DNA of 64,000 nucleotides, from the NCBI GenBank assembly GCA_001465935.1, contig LNKV01000028.1:310001-374000 (forward strand), in the 5' to 3' direction. The notes beneath the pieces were generated by a model. The model worked only from the letters and a program-made list of their open reading frames with translations. It did no database searches and was not told the origin of the DNA. This DNA comes from Clarireedia homoeocarpa (lineage: Eukaryota > Ascomycota > Leotiomycetes > Helotiales > Rutstroemiaceae). Both the position numbers and the translations under genes were made by a program. Shown in pieces: positions 46,464-58,804 of this stretch (its first letter is position 1; every line of letters begins with the position of its first letter).

Positions 46464-47304
46464 TTGCTTGTTTGCTATTTCCGTGTTCGCTGTCGGAATC
46501 CCTATCATGGTAAGAGCGGCTTCTACTCGTACCTTGACGTAGTGAAGTTTCCGCACTTGGTTGAGATTGGAAAATCGCTATACTCCGTACTTACTCCCTT
46601 GATTATGAGCTTTCTTGGGCTTCGCAAGGCGACCGACAGGCTGAATGCTTTCTTCGAATACTGAACGTTGTACTAGATATGTACTCTGTGTCTTTTCAGT
46701 TTGGACTTCCTATCATACATCAAAGTCAAGGCCTTCTCGATGATCATGTAGGTTGTGCACAGTATTGACAGAATATGGACTACGCTGCAAACCACGCTTA
46801 TGTGGATAATCTCACGAATATGTTCATCTTCACAGGAAGAGGACGTCGCTGGCATCATCGGTGAGCTATAGATGAGATGTGGAGGGATTGTATATATCCT
46901 GAAGTTTTCGGCATCTGAAATTTACCAGTATATACAATCGCCAATTTTTCATACACTAACATCCTGTGCAATGTCCCATAAGTTATGTACTTCACTTCCA
47001 CTGCTCAAATTCTCATTTCCATGGGCTATGGACGTTTACGGAACGATTCTCCAATACTGGGTTCAATGCTCGTCGATAACGTCCACTGATTGCATCTTCT
47101 ATCCATCTTTAACCTTGGCGCACTCATTTCGTCGAGTAAGCTTTGTCTGATTCCATCAAATCCTTATCTTGTTCTTCACCCTTTCTCTCCTCCAACGCAA
47201 CATCTACCTTCAGTTCTTCGCCTCTTCGTTTTTTTCTCATTTCAATTTCGCTATCACACCTTTCATTATCCTCTGTCATATCACCAACTCCTCATTCTCC
47301 TACT

Positions 47305-48306
47305 TCACTTCCGTTTTGTTCCAGACTCCTTCTCTCCACCAGCTGCCTTTCCATCAGCCGCATTTTCACCAGTCACCTTTTTATTAGTCGCCTTTCTGCC
47401 AGTCGCCTTTCTACTGGCGGGTTTGCTATTAGTCGCGTTTCTGTTAGTCGCTTTTCTACTGGTCGCTTTTCTACTGGCGGGTGTGCTATTAGTCGTGTTT
47501 CCATTAGCTGCATTTCTATCGGCCGCCTTTGTACCGGCCGGTGTACGGTTAGTCGTGTTTCTGTCAGGCCCATCTCGATATCCTCCATCTCCAGAATCCT
47601 GCACGCCTTCGACTTTCGTCCATGGATGCTCGGCCATCTGCACTTCCTGTTTTTTTCGATTGTCCACATTTCCACTAGACGCCACTTCATGATCTCCATA
47701 TCCAGGATCCTCTCTACCTTCAGCTTGTATACCAGAATTTTCGGCCATCAGCTGCTCCTTCCCCAACTTAAACACATACTCTAAAGCCGCATCATCAACC
47801 TCAACCTCATCCCGTTCAACCTCATCGCCTTCTCTATCCCGCCCATCCTCCTCCCTCTCTCCTCTCCTATTCCTTTCCAAGGCCCTCAAAATCTCCTTCT
47901 CTTCATCTCCCAGCTCCTCCGACGGAGCCCACTCCAGATCCTGTGCCCGCAGCGGCTCTGGGTCCGAAAACTCGACCTCCTCAAGTAGCTGGCCCTCCCA
48001 AAGGTAATAGCCCGGCGGCGCAGGGAGGTTCACATTTAGGTATGGCGTCCAGGGCGTGGCGCGGAGGATCCAGAGGGTTACAGCTGGGCCGTACATGCAG
48101 TCGGTGCACCAGAGGATGGCCTTGAGGGTGTAGGAGGGGCAGTTTTTGGCGGGGTCGGGGTTGGTGGGGTGAGGAAGAGGAAGAGGGGTAGGAGATGGAT
48201 GTGGAGAGTTTTCGGATGCTTGGTGTGGTTCAGGGGTTTGTTGCTGGCGGAGACAGAAGATCGTGCTAGAGTGAGGACAGAGTTGGGGTTGGGTTGTGTA
48301 GCACAT
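47305..48306 (-). CDS. Charged hypothetical protein with repeat tail
   Basis: 333 residues from the ATG at 48306. The frame is open 300 bases further upstream, but MCYTTQPQLCP is the usual kind of start for small fungal Met-Cys proteins, so this Met was chosen. A Pro/His-rich stretch is followed by a short conserved-looking block (YTLKAILWCTDCMYGPAVT, then PAPPGYYLWEGQLLEEVEF), then a Glu/Arg/Asp-rich region of about 100 residues that probably forms charged helices. The last 80 residues are a basic repeat tail of SRKAT/NRNAT units, mirrored in the DNA by about 20-bp imperfect repeats at 47370-47560. No known domain is seen. Divergent from DIM1. Confidence 0.6.
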   Translation of the reverse strand: MCYTTQPQLCPHSSTIFCLRQQQTPEPHQASENSPHPSPTPLPLPHPTNPDPAKNCPSYTLKAILWCTDCMYGPAVTLWILRATPWTPYLNVNLPAPPGYYLWEGQLLEEVEFSDPEPLRAQDLEWAPSEELGDEEKEILRALERNRRGEREEDGRDREGDEVERDEVEVDDAALEYVFKLGKEQLMAENSGIQAEGREDPGYGDHEVASSGNVDNRKKQEVQMAEHPWTKVEGVQDSGDGGYRDGPDRNTTNRTPAGTKAADRNAANGNTTNSTPASRKATSRKATNRNATNSKPASRKATGRKATNKKVTGENAADGKAAGGEKESGTKRK

Positions 48307-50164
48307 TGTGGGTTTCTGTTTGTCCTGCTGCGATGAGCTAAGGTGCGACTCTGTGACGCGGCGGGAGGGTCTTTGCGCATGTGTGTTTGAAATTTCTAGA
48401 GGGGCAGAGCGGGTCCGGTGAGAGGGGAGGTAAGGTGAGGTGTGAAAACCAAAGGAAAGGAAACCGGGAGGAGTGATGATCGGGTGGCGGATGCGCTGCG
48501 ATTCCGATATGCAGGTGGTATGAAATGAAGAACAAAAGTACGAACGTAGAGTGGTGTGTAGGAAGTTTGGTGTAATGTAGATGAGGATGAGTGGATTAAG
48601 ACACAAGAGAGCCCGGGTCGGGGATAGAAGAGAAGAGAGCTAAGAGCAAATTATCCAAATATGCTGAGCGCGGGTTCGGTATGATATGTAGTGGGTGGTA
48701 GACAATACAATAATAAGGTACGCATATGAGATGAGATGAGAGAATTAATGAGTGAGGTAAAGAGATAGACACTGCATTGGGCTTGGGATTGGGTTTCGTG
48801 AAGGTAGTGCAATAGAGTGAGTGGCTTGGTGGGTGAGGAAGGAGGGAAGGAAGGAAAGGAAGTGAGTGAGTGAGTGAGTAGGTTGTGGGCGGTGCTTGCT
48901 TCTTTCTGTATGCTATTCTATGTTATGTTACAATATATTACGCTATATTGGGTGGTGAGTTGAGGTGAGGTGAAGTGAGGTGGGCTAGGAGAGGAAGGGA
49001 GGGGGAGGGGGGAGTGGAGGTATTGTTGCGTGTAGGTGTGCATTTTTTTGGTTTCTTTCTGGGGAGTAAAGTAGGTTAGGTGTGGTAGGGTAGGAATGAA
49101 TGATGGAGAAGTGAACCGGAAGGGGGGGGGGTTGTGGTAAGGGAAGAGAGAGGAGAGAGCAGAGGGCAGAGGTTGACTCGATAAGTTAGTGGAATGAATG
49201 AATGAATTGATATTGTTCGTATTGATGGATGGATGGATGGATAGGATGATAGAGAGGAGAGCAGAGGAGAGGTTCAAGGGAGGGAAAGAGAGTGAGAGGA
49301 TAGAAGAGGAGAGACGAGAAAGATAATACAAGTAGATGCTTGATTGATACTGTTGTATTGTATTGTATTGTATTGTATTTCAACTTGTAGCTCATTTGTT
49401 TTGGGACTATCATTGTTTATTATATAGAGTAAGTTAGATGTAAGATTACAAGTTACATAGTACTTTTTGGATGAGAACTATATATTAAATTATAGAAGGG
49501 GGGTATATAAATCTTGAGTTCCTTCCATTTATATATAATCTGAAGATGGAAGGAGTCTTCTTCTTCTTTCGAACTATTATGAAACATTTTATTTTCAATG
49601 AGCACTTCGTGCAAAATCTTCCCCTTTTGAATGAGCACCTCGTGCAAATTTCATCCACTTTTTAGATAAGTATATTGTGTAAATTCATCCTCTCAATCTT
49701 TACAACACTGTTGGCATCCAGAAACGCAGTTATACCTCTCTGAGATTCTGACGAACGTAGATTCGGAGTGATCTGATGTCATTGGATAGATTGGATGTGC
49801 TGACTCAGCTAGTCTAGGCTAGACTTTGTATGAATGAGTACAGTAGAATAATCTGGAATCTTTTGATACTTGATAGATATAAGGCAGACGACAACGACGG
49901 CGCCGAAGAAGATAAAATACGAGAGATAGGTTTAAATTCCTTATACTGAGTAAGAAAAATTACTTGGAAAGTTGATAAAGGAGAGGAGTGAAACGATTTG
50001 GAACGATACTTACTATACGAGACGCATCGATACACACGAACCACGAACGACCGTATTTCAACGACACTACCCTACGAAGCTTTAACCAGATAACCAAATC
50101 AAACCGGTTACTCAAACCACCCACTTAAACACCCAGTCAAGAATAACGAAGAGAGAGAAAGAAG
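48307..50164. promoter_or_regulatory. Divergent region upstream of DIM1
   Basis: About 1.9 kb between two divergent genes. It contains GTGAG and GGAT microsatellites, GTATT pentamers at 49354-49380 and G-rich tracts. The A/C-rich leader before 50165 fits the 5' UTR of DIM1. No gene is supported. Confidence 0.55.
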
Positions 50165-51049
50165 ATGGGTTCAGTCATCCTTCCGCATCTGGTCACTGGC
50201 TGGCATGTTGACCAGGCGATTATGAGTGAGGAGGAGAGATTGGTGATTATTCGGTTTGGGAGGGATGGCGATCCGGAGTGTATGATGCAGGATGAAGTGC
50301 TTTATCGTAAGTTTTTGGTTTTATTGGATTTGAGGGAAAGAGGATGGGGAGATGAGAGGAGACGGATGAGGAAGGGATCAGAGAGGGGGATGGATGGGAG
50401 TGATGATGGAAGATAGATGGTTCGCTGATACCATGATCTTCTGGCTTCTACTTTCACCTCAACTCTTCCCCTCTAGTCCTCCCCTCTGGAGTCTTCTTTC
50501 CTTCCAACCCACTGGCCCGCTTGCTCGATGAGAGGAATCAAAGGATGAGAAACAATATACTAACTGGGATGACATAGGTATCGCGGATCGAGTCAAGAAT
50601 TTCGCGGTTATTTACGTTTGCGATTTGGATCAGGTGCCGGATTTTAAACAGATGTATGGTAAGTATTGATGCTCTTTCTTTTTGTCGCGGATCTTTGGAA
50701 GGAAAGGCGGGGGAGGGGGTGAGAGGAAGGAGAGATCACCAGTCTCCACGCCTTGTCCCTCTCACTTACATTGTGCCTCCCCAATTCCAACCACTTACCC
50801 TTTCAAACATTCAAGCCCCATGCTAACTCATCCAAAACAGAACTCTACGACCCCGTCACAATCATGTTCTTCTTCCGCAACAAACACATGATGTGCGATT
50901 TCGGCACGGGCAATAACAATAAGCTGAATTGGGTGCTAGAGGATAAACAGGAGCTGATTGATATTATCGAGACGATCTATCGCGGCGCGAAGAAGGGGAG
51001 GGGTTTGGTGGTTAGTCCGAAGGATTATAGTACTAGGTATAGGTATTAG
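50165..51049 (+). CDS. DIM1: U5 snRNP thioredoxin-like protein DIM1
   Basis: Three exons, 50165-50306, 50578-50658 and 50841-51049, encode 143 residues. Introns have a GTAAGT donor, an ATACTAAC branch site and AG acceptors. The product matches the Dim1/TXNL4A family over its whole length: LPHLVTGWHVDQAIMSEEER at the start, FAVIYVCDLDQVPDFKQMY, the invariant LYDPVTIMFFFRNKHMM, GTGNNNKLNW and the C-terminal GRGLVVSPKDYSTRYRY. It is a thioredoxin fold without a redox CXXC pair, a component of the U4/U6.U5 tri-snRNP needed for pre-mRNA splicing, and acts in the nucleus. Length and ends are normal, so the exon model is secure. Confidence 0.98.
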
Positions 51050-51738
51050 GATTGCGGTAGTGGTGGTGTTTAAAAGGAGGGGTGTATAATGGGCTGGGGG
51101 CTTGGCGCAATGTGAAATGGGGATGGATGATGGCGAGAGAAGAGGAGAGGGAGGTAGTGGGGAAGGGGATGAAATGAGGAATATAGGGAGGAGACGGGAG
51201 ATGGCAGGCACAAGAGGAAATGGGGAGGACGGAGGGACGGTGATATATGGAGCTTTATCTGGCCTGAGAGCATACGGATATATGAAGTACAGGCGTTTAG
51301 GGACAATCTCTTTTGAGTTAGAGAATAAAGGTGCAGCTTTTCCACATAAAGGCCCAGTTAGGTGATAGGCTAACAATCACACGCATGCATTTGTATTTAA
51401 ATGCAATTTCGTATTAGCCTGCGTGGTAGCTTGTTAATTGAAGTGAACAATCCTATACAGACTCATAACAGAGATATACGAGAACAATCGCGTTATGAGA
51501 AAGAACAGCAGAAGTGAACAATCATGGACAACCATTGATAACTTCTACAAGTAGACCTCGTCTCATCAACCCTCTGAAGAACCACCTCATAGTGAACTAT
51601 TTAGTTTTTCTTTGCAAAGACTAAAGAAGAAAGCTGATACTCGCAATTTCGCGCTACGAAATTACGGATCTCGAAAGGACTTACTGTATCCATTCACAGT
51701 CTCCACCCATCGAACCCCGCGTCCCTCTCACCACAACC
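51050..51738. other. Intergenic, nothing recognised
   Basis: The 3' UTR of DIM1 (purine-rich) and the promoter of the next gene. No further feature. Confidence 0.55.
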
Positions 51739-52497
51739 ATGGCATCCTCATCCCTAAACACTCTAAACATCAGAATCCCAAAGATTTTCATGTCCACACC
51801 CGAGAACGATTACAAGATCGTGATGAGTAAGAATGGAATTGAACATTTCCTCAGGCTGACGGCTGACGGCCGAGCCGAGTCTGGACGAAAAAGTATCCTG
51901 CTGAGGACGAGTATGTGGGCTATCACGGGGAGTCATCACGACACGGGAGACACCCCCCCTAATCCGAAACTCCGAGATCTGCAAGTCGCAATTCCAATGA
52001 CCCTCCTCTCCGCGGGCGAGTTGGATGTCATGATCCGTGTTCGCGAACTTCTCAAGTTCCGCAGGCTTCGTCGTGAAGGCCGGAAAGACGAGGCGGCTGA
52101 GCTGCTGAAGCGTATTTCTGTTCGTGCGCTTCCGGAACATGCCAGAGATACCACAGATCGTTGGGAGATTTCTAGAATGGAAGGAAACGGAGATGAAAAG
52201 GGTGATCACAGAGTCACCGCCGTGCTAAAGTGTAATAATGGCCATACTGTTAACATTATCGAAACCTCGCCAGAAACCGACGATGGTTGGGAACTTGTTG
52301 GCGATGCGAACACAGCTGTGGGAGAAGCAATCAAAGAAGAAGAAGGAGAAATCGCAAGGCCCACGGAACAATTAACCCACTGGCGGGCGGTTCATCCGAA
52401 GGATCAAGTCACGGAAGAAGATGGGCAAGAGAAAGATAAAAGAGATTCGAAAGCCCAGATTAAAGACCCTTCTCCAAGTGAGTGCTGCTGCTCGTAG
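51739..52497 (+). CDS. Hypothetical protein ending in a CCCS tail
   Basis: A single exon of 252 residues; ATG at 51739 in the context CACAACCATGGC. The N-terminal half looks folded (LNIRIPKIFMSTPENDYKIV, then IPMTLLSAGELDVMIRVREL). A basic helical part follows (LRREGRKDEAAELLKRI), then an acidic, Lys/Glu/Gln-rich tail. The last four residues are Cys-Cys-Cys-Ser, which would fit a prenylation (CaaX) or palmitoylation signal and so a membrane-attached protein. This is an inference from four residues. I recognise no domain. Confidence 0.65.
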   Translation: MASSSLNTLNIRIPKIFMSTPENDYKIVMSKNGIEHFLRLTADGRAESGRKSILLRTSMWAITGSHHDTGDTPPNPKLRDLQVAIPMTLLSAGELDVMIRVRELLKFRRLRREGRKDEAAELLKRISVRALPEHARDTTDRWEISRMEGNGDEKGDHRVTAVLKCNNGHTVNIIETSPETDDGWELVGDANTAVGEAIKEEEGEIARPTEQLTHWRAVHPKDQVTEEDGQEKDKRDSKAQIKDPSPSECCCS

Positions 52498-55400
52498 AGA
52501 AAATCTTTTTCAGAGTTGGGCAACTCGGTATTCCAATGCAGGAAATGCGGGACCAATTTCCTCGGTCGATCCAGACCTCGATTAGGATTTCTATGGTTTT
52601 CTCAGCAGCGTAGTCTCTAAGTTGAGTAGATAACTGAAAGTGCCATTACTTTTGGTTTCTTTTCTGCTGGCGAAGAGTTTTTACTAAGACCAGACCTTGT
52701 ATACAACGCCTTCCTCTAGTGTTTTTCTTTCTGTGGTAAGTCATCTCTATACTCTTTGCGTTGCTTCGTGTAGTATAAAAAAATACATAATATGATCTGC
52801 CTACAGATAAGTGAGAGAGGTCTTTTTTAGATCCTTGCGATGTCTCGGTTGAACATAAACCCCAAAAAATCAATCGATCAATTTCCAATTAGAACAATCT
52901 TCTGCAATTAGTAAATGAGATGTAAATTACAATGTGCAAGGTCTTTGATGGGGCGTAGACGATGCGATCTTGGCATATGTGTATTCACTGGATATACGCA
53001 TCATTCCAGTTGGGTGGTGAAGATGTGCCGGGGACTGGAGTTCCTTTTTGTGCTTGACAGAACCTTCGAATCTGCCGGACCCATCTCATTTACGTGGTTT
53101 TGAAGTATTAACGAAACTAGCCAGTGTCAACGATGCTCCAATCCTGTTCGGTATGGGAATAGAAGAGGCAGAAATAATAAGTACTTGTTCTTCGTCCAGA
53201 ATGGTTATGTTCAGAAGCAGTCCATCATGAGTGGTGGAGACCTCTACAAATATTTGTATCATATCTATAACAAGTCTTATATACCATTCTATGTCTATAT
53301 GAATAATGAGCAGTCACTGACCTCATACGAGACTGGAATTCCTCAAGATACAGAAGAGGAATGTATTGAAGAAACCAGGAAGAGGAATCCCAGATGCAAA
53401 TGGCCTACGTTTAGATGGAGATATTTTGTCAGAAATAAGATGGTACGATGAGAACGAACAGCGAGCATATACCTTATAGTAACAGATTTAATATTCATTG
53501 GAAATAGAGACTAGTTAGTTTTTAATTACATCAGTGCTCTCTAGTAATAAAGGTAATGACCAAACCTTGACCCCAACGCAGTGCACCTTCACCTAGACGG
53601 AATGCGACGCAGAGGTTGCTGGATGAAGGAAGGTTTTCCCAGGATATGAATAACCTCATGTGTGGTGGCCAAGTATATAAGCAATCGTCAGTTAGCAATG
53701 CAACGATTCATGACTGTACTGATTTAGATCAAAGCACTTCAGTATCAAAGAGCTTTCATCCGAAACAGGAAATTCAAAGGCAAAATTCCCTTCTTCTATC
53801 GACTAGTAATGTAAAAAGAAAAACATATATTCATTTTTTAAAAAGAATATCGAGCTTTATTCCCGCCGCACAAACGATCGATCAACATATACCTAAATCT
53901 TTCCCAATGCCCTTTTTGAAATGTGGTGTGGTAAAAATAGTAGCATGGTAAATCCTTATGGAATAGGGGATAGGGCCGGTCCGTCACTTGATCAGGGGTG
54001 CCACAAGCGCTAGCATTACGGTCTTGATTGGCTAGCATTGAATGAAGTTGGTGATCCTTGAACATTTCTAAGCCACGTTCAAACCAAAAGGTCGTCATTT
54101 TACAGCACATTGTTGACTTCTATTCTATACTTTTCTCCTGCAATGCGAGGTTTAGGGGTTGATACGAACGACAAAGTTCAATATTTGCATGTCCAAAAGG
54201 ATTACAGTCGGTAGCTTCATTGTGATGCCAAGCCGGTTATGATGCCGAACTAAGTATGAACTTTACCGTCGCAGTTCGTAGGAATCGTTCCGGCAGGTTG
54301 GTTTTGAGCCTTAAATCCGCACTAGATTTCCTCCCTAGGAAGCTAAAGGCCGGAAATAGATCAGCCCTAGACAGATTTTTTACTGAAGTGTCTTCTGGGG
54401 TAAAGTTAACGACTCTATTCGTCTCTATTTCTGGAGCCTCGCAGAGATCGCTCGTCTCAGTCGGGCATGTATAGCTCGAGGCCGACATGCTCGGGTAAGC
54501 GACACCATGCATGGATAGCCATGTGGTAGTAGCTTCGATTAAGCTCACACTTAGAACTTGGGGAAAAGTAAGACAATGCACTTTGCATAACATGGAGTAG
54601 CATAGAGAGTTGTGACCCATTAGCTCGTGCAACAACGAACCTAAGGAGTTATTGAACTCGTTGCCACACCGAATGACAGCCCAACTTTATCTCATCGACA
54701 TATACTTTCATCTCAGTATGTGGTACATGATGTGTTGGCAAGAAGAAATTTCCTAATCAGAACAACATGCTAGTAGTCAAGTCACTCCTTGGCTAACACG
54801 GATTGAAGCATTCCAGCATCATAGTGACGAAACCATGAAAGGATCAACTAAAGAAATATTTCTGGGGTACAAAATTCTGCCATTGATGATGATGCTATGA
54901 AATAATGAACAAAGCGTCCATGCCCATGCCTGTCCGTTTTAGTATACAAGACGGCTTGACCGAAGCTTTTCTTGGTATGAGTTGTGGCAGTGTGGCACAA
55001 AGAGTTGTGGACAAAAATAATTTTGGGAATGACAACAATGAATTTCCGAAGCGCTTCCAACAGAAACGAAGGACCAAGGAATTGTTAGGACTGTGATTTC
55101 GCAAGTGGGGAGGCAGCGTTTATCTGGTAAATCCAGGCACATGCAGCAGCACCGACTCTATGGCATAACAAATGAACGGGAACGTAGCAAACTAGCCCCC
55201 AAATGCGTTGAACATTAGAATTGCTTCAAGACTTCCTGAAACAAACAGTGCGTGAATCAGAGTGCGTGAATCAGAGTGCGTGAATCAGAGTGCGTGAATC
55301 AGAGTGCGTGAATCAGAGTGCGTGAATCAGAGTGCGTGAATCAGTGCGTGAATCAGAGCTTTCAAACGACTGTGTCTAATCCGCCCGCTGTAGCAAAGGT

Positions 55401-56011
55401 GGAGCGTGTTTGCAAGGTAAGCTGTAAGGGCAAGCTATCGCCAGTGAATCATATCCGCATCATTGAAGATACTATTCGACGTTGTTGTGAATGTATGATG
55501 ATCTTCTTTCTTTCCAGCCTTTCGGAAACATAAGATTACATCCTATTCACCAGTTAGTCTGTCAGGTTGTGTAACAAGCAAACAATCGACAGAATAGTAT
55601 TGATTTCCTCTGTAAACGATGCGTCGGCCTATAGGAGCCAACCGCACTATGTGTTACTCACCTAGGTATATTAGGACATCCACTCCACCATGACTGAATC
55701 CTCTTTTGATCCTGTTATTCAGACTGAAGTTATCTCAACCTGGGTAAAAAGGTGGAGTGTGTACTAAACAACTTGAATCCGGAGTTTGTTAAAGTCTTTC
55801 TTTTCCCCAGGTCCTAGCCACGCCTTTGATTCGCTTGTTCTCAGTGGCACGACTGGCCAAAGAAACCCCTGTTACTACGATCAGCGCGCCTCCACCCGCG
55901 ATTAGAAAGAAACCCTAGGTACAAGAAGTACCACTGATTCCCTTCTCTTCGCCTCGCTATCACTTCCTTTGAAGGGGCGGACTCAATACCGTCAAACTGG
56001 CGAAACTCATC
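52498..56011. other. Spacer with possible gene remnants
   Basis: About 3.5 kb without an intact gene. Protein-like frames include plus-strand 53228-53451, minus-strand 54110-53838 (ATG-started, 90 codons) and minus-strand 54635-54237, which begins shortly before an LLHELMGHN motif. They do not link into a complete product. A 14-bp minisatellite lies at 55248-55358. Confidence 0.45.
55248..55358. repeat. 14-bp minisatellite, 8 copies
   Basis: The unit GTGCGTGAATCAGA repeats head to tail. The seventh copy has lost two bases. Confidence 0.95.
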
Positions 56012-57851
56012 ATGAAATGGTTCAAGAGGAAGAAGAAGTCTGCGCAGGCTTCTGAGAAGGCGATTCGTAGCTTCCCTGATCACTCAACAAACTATGCACC
56101 TTATGCAACCCCGCGTGGCTCAAGCATAACTAAGCTCCCCGATCCAATTCTCGAACGCATCTTCACATTTGTCTGCCCCCATTCCCAGGACGAGACTTAC
56201 GAGACTTGCGAACAATCTGCAATAGATGATTGCTGCCCATCATGCGACACACGCGACTTAGCACATTGTGCGCGAGTATCGAGGAAGTGGAGGAACCTTG
56301 CCGTGCGGGTGCTGTTAGTGTGCCTTATCTCCAGGGGATGCCATGTGTTGGAGCTGACGAATGAAATATAGATACCACAGCGTCCGAATTGATGCCGTGC
56401 ATTATTGTGAACTCGAAGAAATACTGGCAGAGAAACGGAAACACAAAACCTTCCTCAATCGAAATGCGGAGCCAGAAGATACTGCTCGAGCGCGTTTACA
56501 GCTTCTCAGTAGGACAATTCGCGACAATCGAGCTTTGGGGGACTCGGTGGAATATTTCAAAGTACCATATATGACCCGAGAGACATGCAAGCCAGATCTA
56601 GCACGAAGCGCTGCTGTATGTCCAAATATACGATATATCGATCTGCCGGAAGGCCTCTTTATGGATGACCCTTCTTGCCATGGTCTCAAACTCGAAATAC
56701 AAATGCGATGCCCGGACCTGCGGAAAATGACATACATGGCTGGCGCTGAGAGGAGCTTGGAAGAGCTGGCTGGCGGCACAATATGGAGGAGGCTGGAGGT
56801 ACTTGAATTGACGAGACTTAACATCGATCCTACAATTCTGCGGCGTGCTTTGGGATCGTTACCCGAATTGAGGGCCCTGAAAGTTACGGACATGAAAACC
56901 TTCAACGACGAAGTATTCCAACACAGTGATTACCTTCCTCCGTTCCCAGCTTTTACCGAAATGGTTTTCGAGAACACTCCAAGTGTCACTGCAGAAGGAC
57001 TTGCATCATATCTTTTCCGTTCCGACACCCAAGAGAAACTTCGTACTTTATCGCTGACATCTACCGGCGTACATCCGTCTAACCTGCAACAAGTTCTCGG
57101 AACTGCACCGAACTTGGTCTTCTTGTCAATCATTGAATCGGTGTCCACGTCCTTCCCCGCATCCCACACAGTCCCTCTACTTTCTTCAAACTCGCTGCAA
57201 ACTCTACACTATGAAATCACTTCTTCTTCTTCTGCCAATACTTTCAAAAGTGTCGTTTCGAGCTATTATCAATACCTCACATCTTCGTTGATAGCCAACG
57301 GACTACCCGCACTGCGAGCTCTCTACGTACGGGACTCCGAATTCCCAGAATCCTTAATCGACCTCGCACCGCCTGTCCCGGCGTTCGCTACAGACCCCGA
57401 CAACTTTGTTCCATCAAATCCATTCGATCGCTCCTCATATGCATCGTCCTCTTCAACTCCAAGCAACAATCGATTTAGCTCCAATAATCCATTTGCCGCA
57501 CGAGCCAGCATGCCTCCATCTGTGCCTTCGGGGCTGGGGCTTAAACAAGAATTGGAGGTATACAGCAAGGGTCTGGATGAGATGGAATGGAACTTCGCCA
57601 AAGTACAACCGCCTGATGCACCCGGCAGGAGAGGATCTATGTCAGCACCACGTCCAATTAGTAGCTATGGACTTGGTGACGCAACTGGAAAAGCCTGGGC
57701 TCCAGGACATGGCGCGAGAAGGAGCGTTGTTGTAGGAAACGGATTTGGCGGCTTCTTAGCCGTACCCGCAGATGTAGCCCCAAGACCTAGTAGTTCTGCT
57801 GGGGAGAAGAGGGTCAGGAGCAAGCACAGCTCACAGGATTTATGGAGGTAA
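56012..57851 (+). CDS. F-box protein with leucine-rich repeat-like region
   Basis: Two exons, 56012-56313 and 56372-57851, joined across a 58-base intron (GTTAGT..TATAG), encode 593 residues. After a basic start (KWFKRKKK) and a disordered stretch, the F-box lies at about 40-101 (ITKLPDPILERIFTFVCP, then HCARVSRKWRNLAVRVL). It contains an insertion with several cysteines (CEQSAIDDCCPSC). LRR-like segments follow (LEVLELTRLNI, LPELRALKVTDM, LRTLSLTSTGV, LVFLSIIES). The C-terminal 200 residues are Ser/Asn/Pro-rich. It is expected to bind Skp1 and present substrates to an SCF ubiquitin ligase; the substrate is unknown. Confidence 0.85.
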
Positions 57852-58804
57852 TTGGGGCATGATATTATCGATCGCTTCTTTTGAATGCATCTTCTTCTAC
57901 TGTCTGGAAAAGTTTGGCTTGATTTTTATATGGTGTTTTTGCTATGGGACAGCTAGGCCGAATTTGCCTTTTCTGATTGCCTGCAACTATTTATTCGGAG
58001 CATCGATGCTTATACCCTTATGGTTTATGATATAACTGGTACAGGAAATGCTTTTTCTAATAGTCCATAGAGGTTGATGTGTATAATAGGCCACAATTTT
58101 CACAATGGTTACGACAGCCAAGTTCCTCGAGCTAGACAAGTGAAATGTGCCAGTCTATTCTCTTGAGAAAACTCGTTCATTGCATAACTAGTTTTCTATT
58201 GCATCATAGCATTCACTTGGTCGTGTTCTCACGTTCATCACTATTTGGGCCTGGACAAGGAGTTCTCCATTTCTTTCTCTTGCACCTGGAATTCTTCATA
58301 CGAATCGGGAAGCCTGCACAGAAGCACTGCATCACTACGAATGAACAAAGCGGCAACTGCAGAGATGTTTAAATAGAGGTCCGTTCAGCTACACGCGAGA
58401 ATAGACAAGGCTGAATGGGGTTTTCCCGCCTATCTGCGGAGATTTCAGTCTGATGGGACTTGGTTGTCAAATGCTCTGTATCGATGGCATTGGTCCAAAT
58501 TCCGGCACGGGTATTTGGTGAATTGATTTCATCTGCAAACCAATTCCACTTAGCTCTCTGCCTCATTTTGTGCTTACGATCTTTATAATTCCTATATTTT
58601 GCGATCCACTTCTGTTGAACCGCAGTTCTCCGAACAGCTCTTTCCTTATGAATTCCTGGACAAGTACTCAGTTACCGTTAAGCAGTGTATTTTGAGGTTT
58701 ATAAAATGCCCTCAAAAGCTCTCTTTCTATATTCTTATTAACCAAGTCATATTCAACTAACATATGTGCATACATCAGTTCTACAGTTCAACAACCTCAA
58801 TAAC
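57852..58804. promoter_or_regulatory. Intergenic, with TATA box before the 58805 gene
   Basis: TTTATAAAA at 58698-58706 lies about 100 bases before the ATG at 58805, with a CA-rich leader between. The rest is AT-rich 3' UTR or spacer. Confidence 0.5.

Larger units (their letters stand above)
43421..47304. other. Long repeat-rich spacer upstream of glycogen synthase
   Basis: About 3.9 kb. It probably includes a long promoter for glycogen synthase. It holds an ATG frame at 44037-44453 overlapped by a minus-strand frame (neither convincing), homopolymer runs, and a minus-strand 61-codon frame at 46858-46673 with one hydrophobic segment. I cannot support a gene. Confidence 0.5.
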
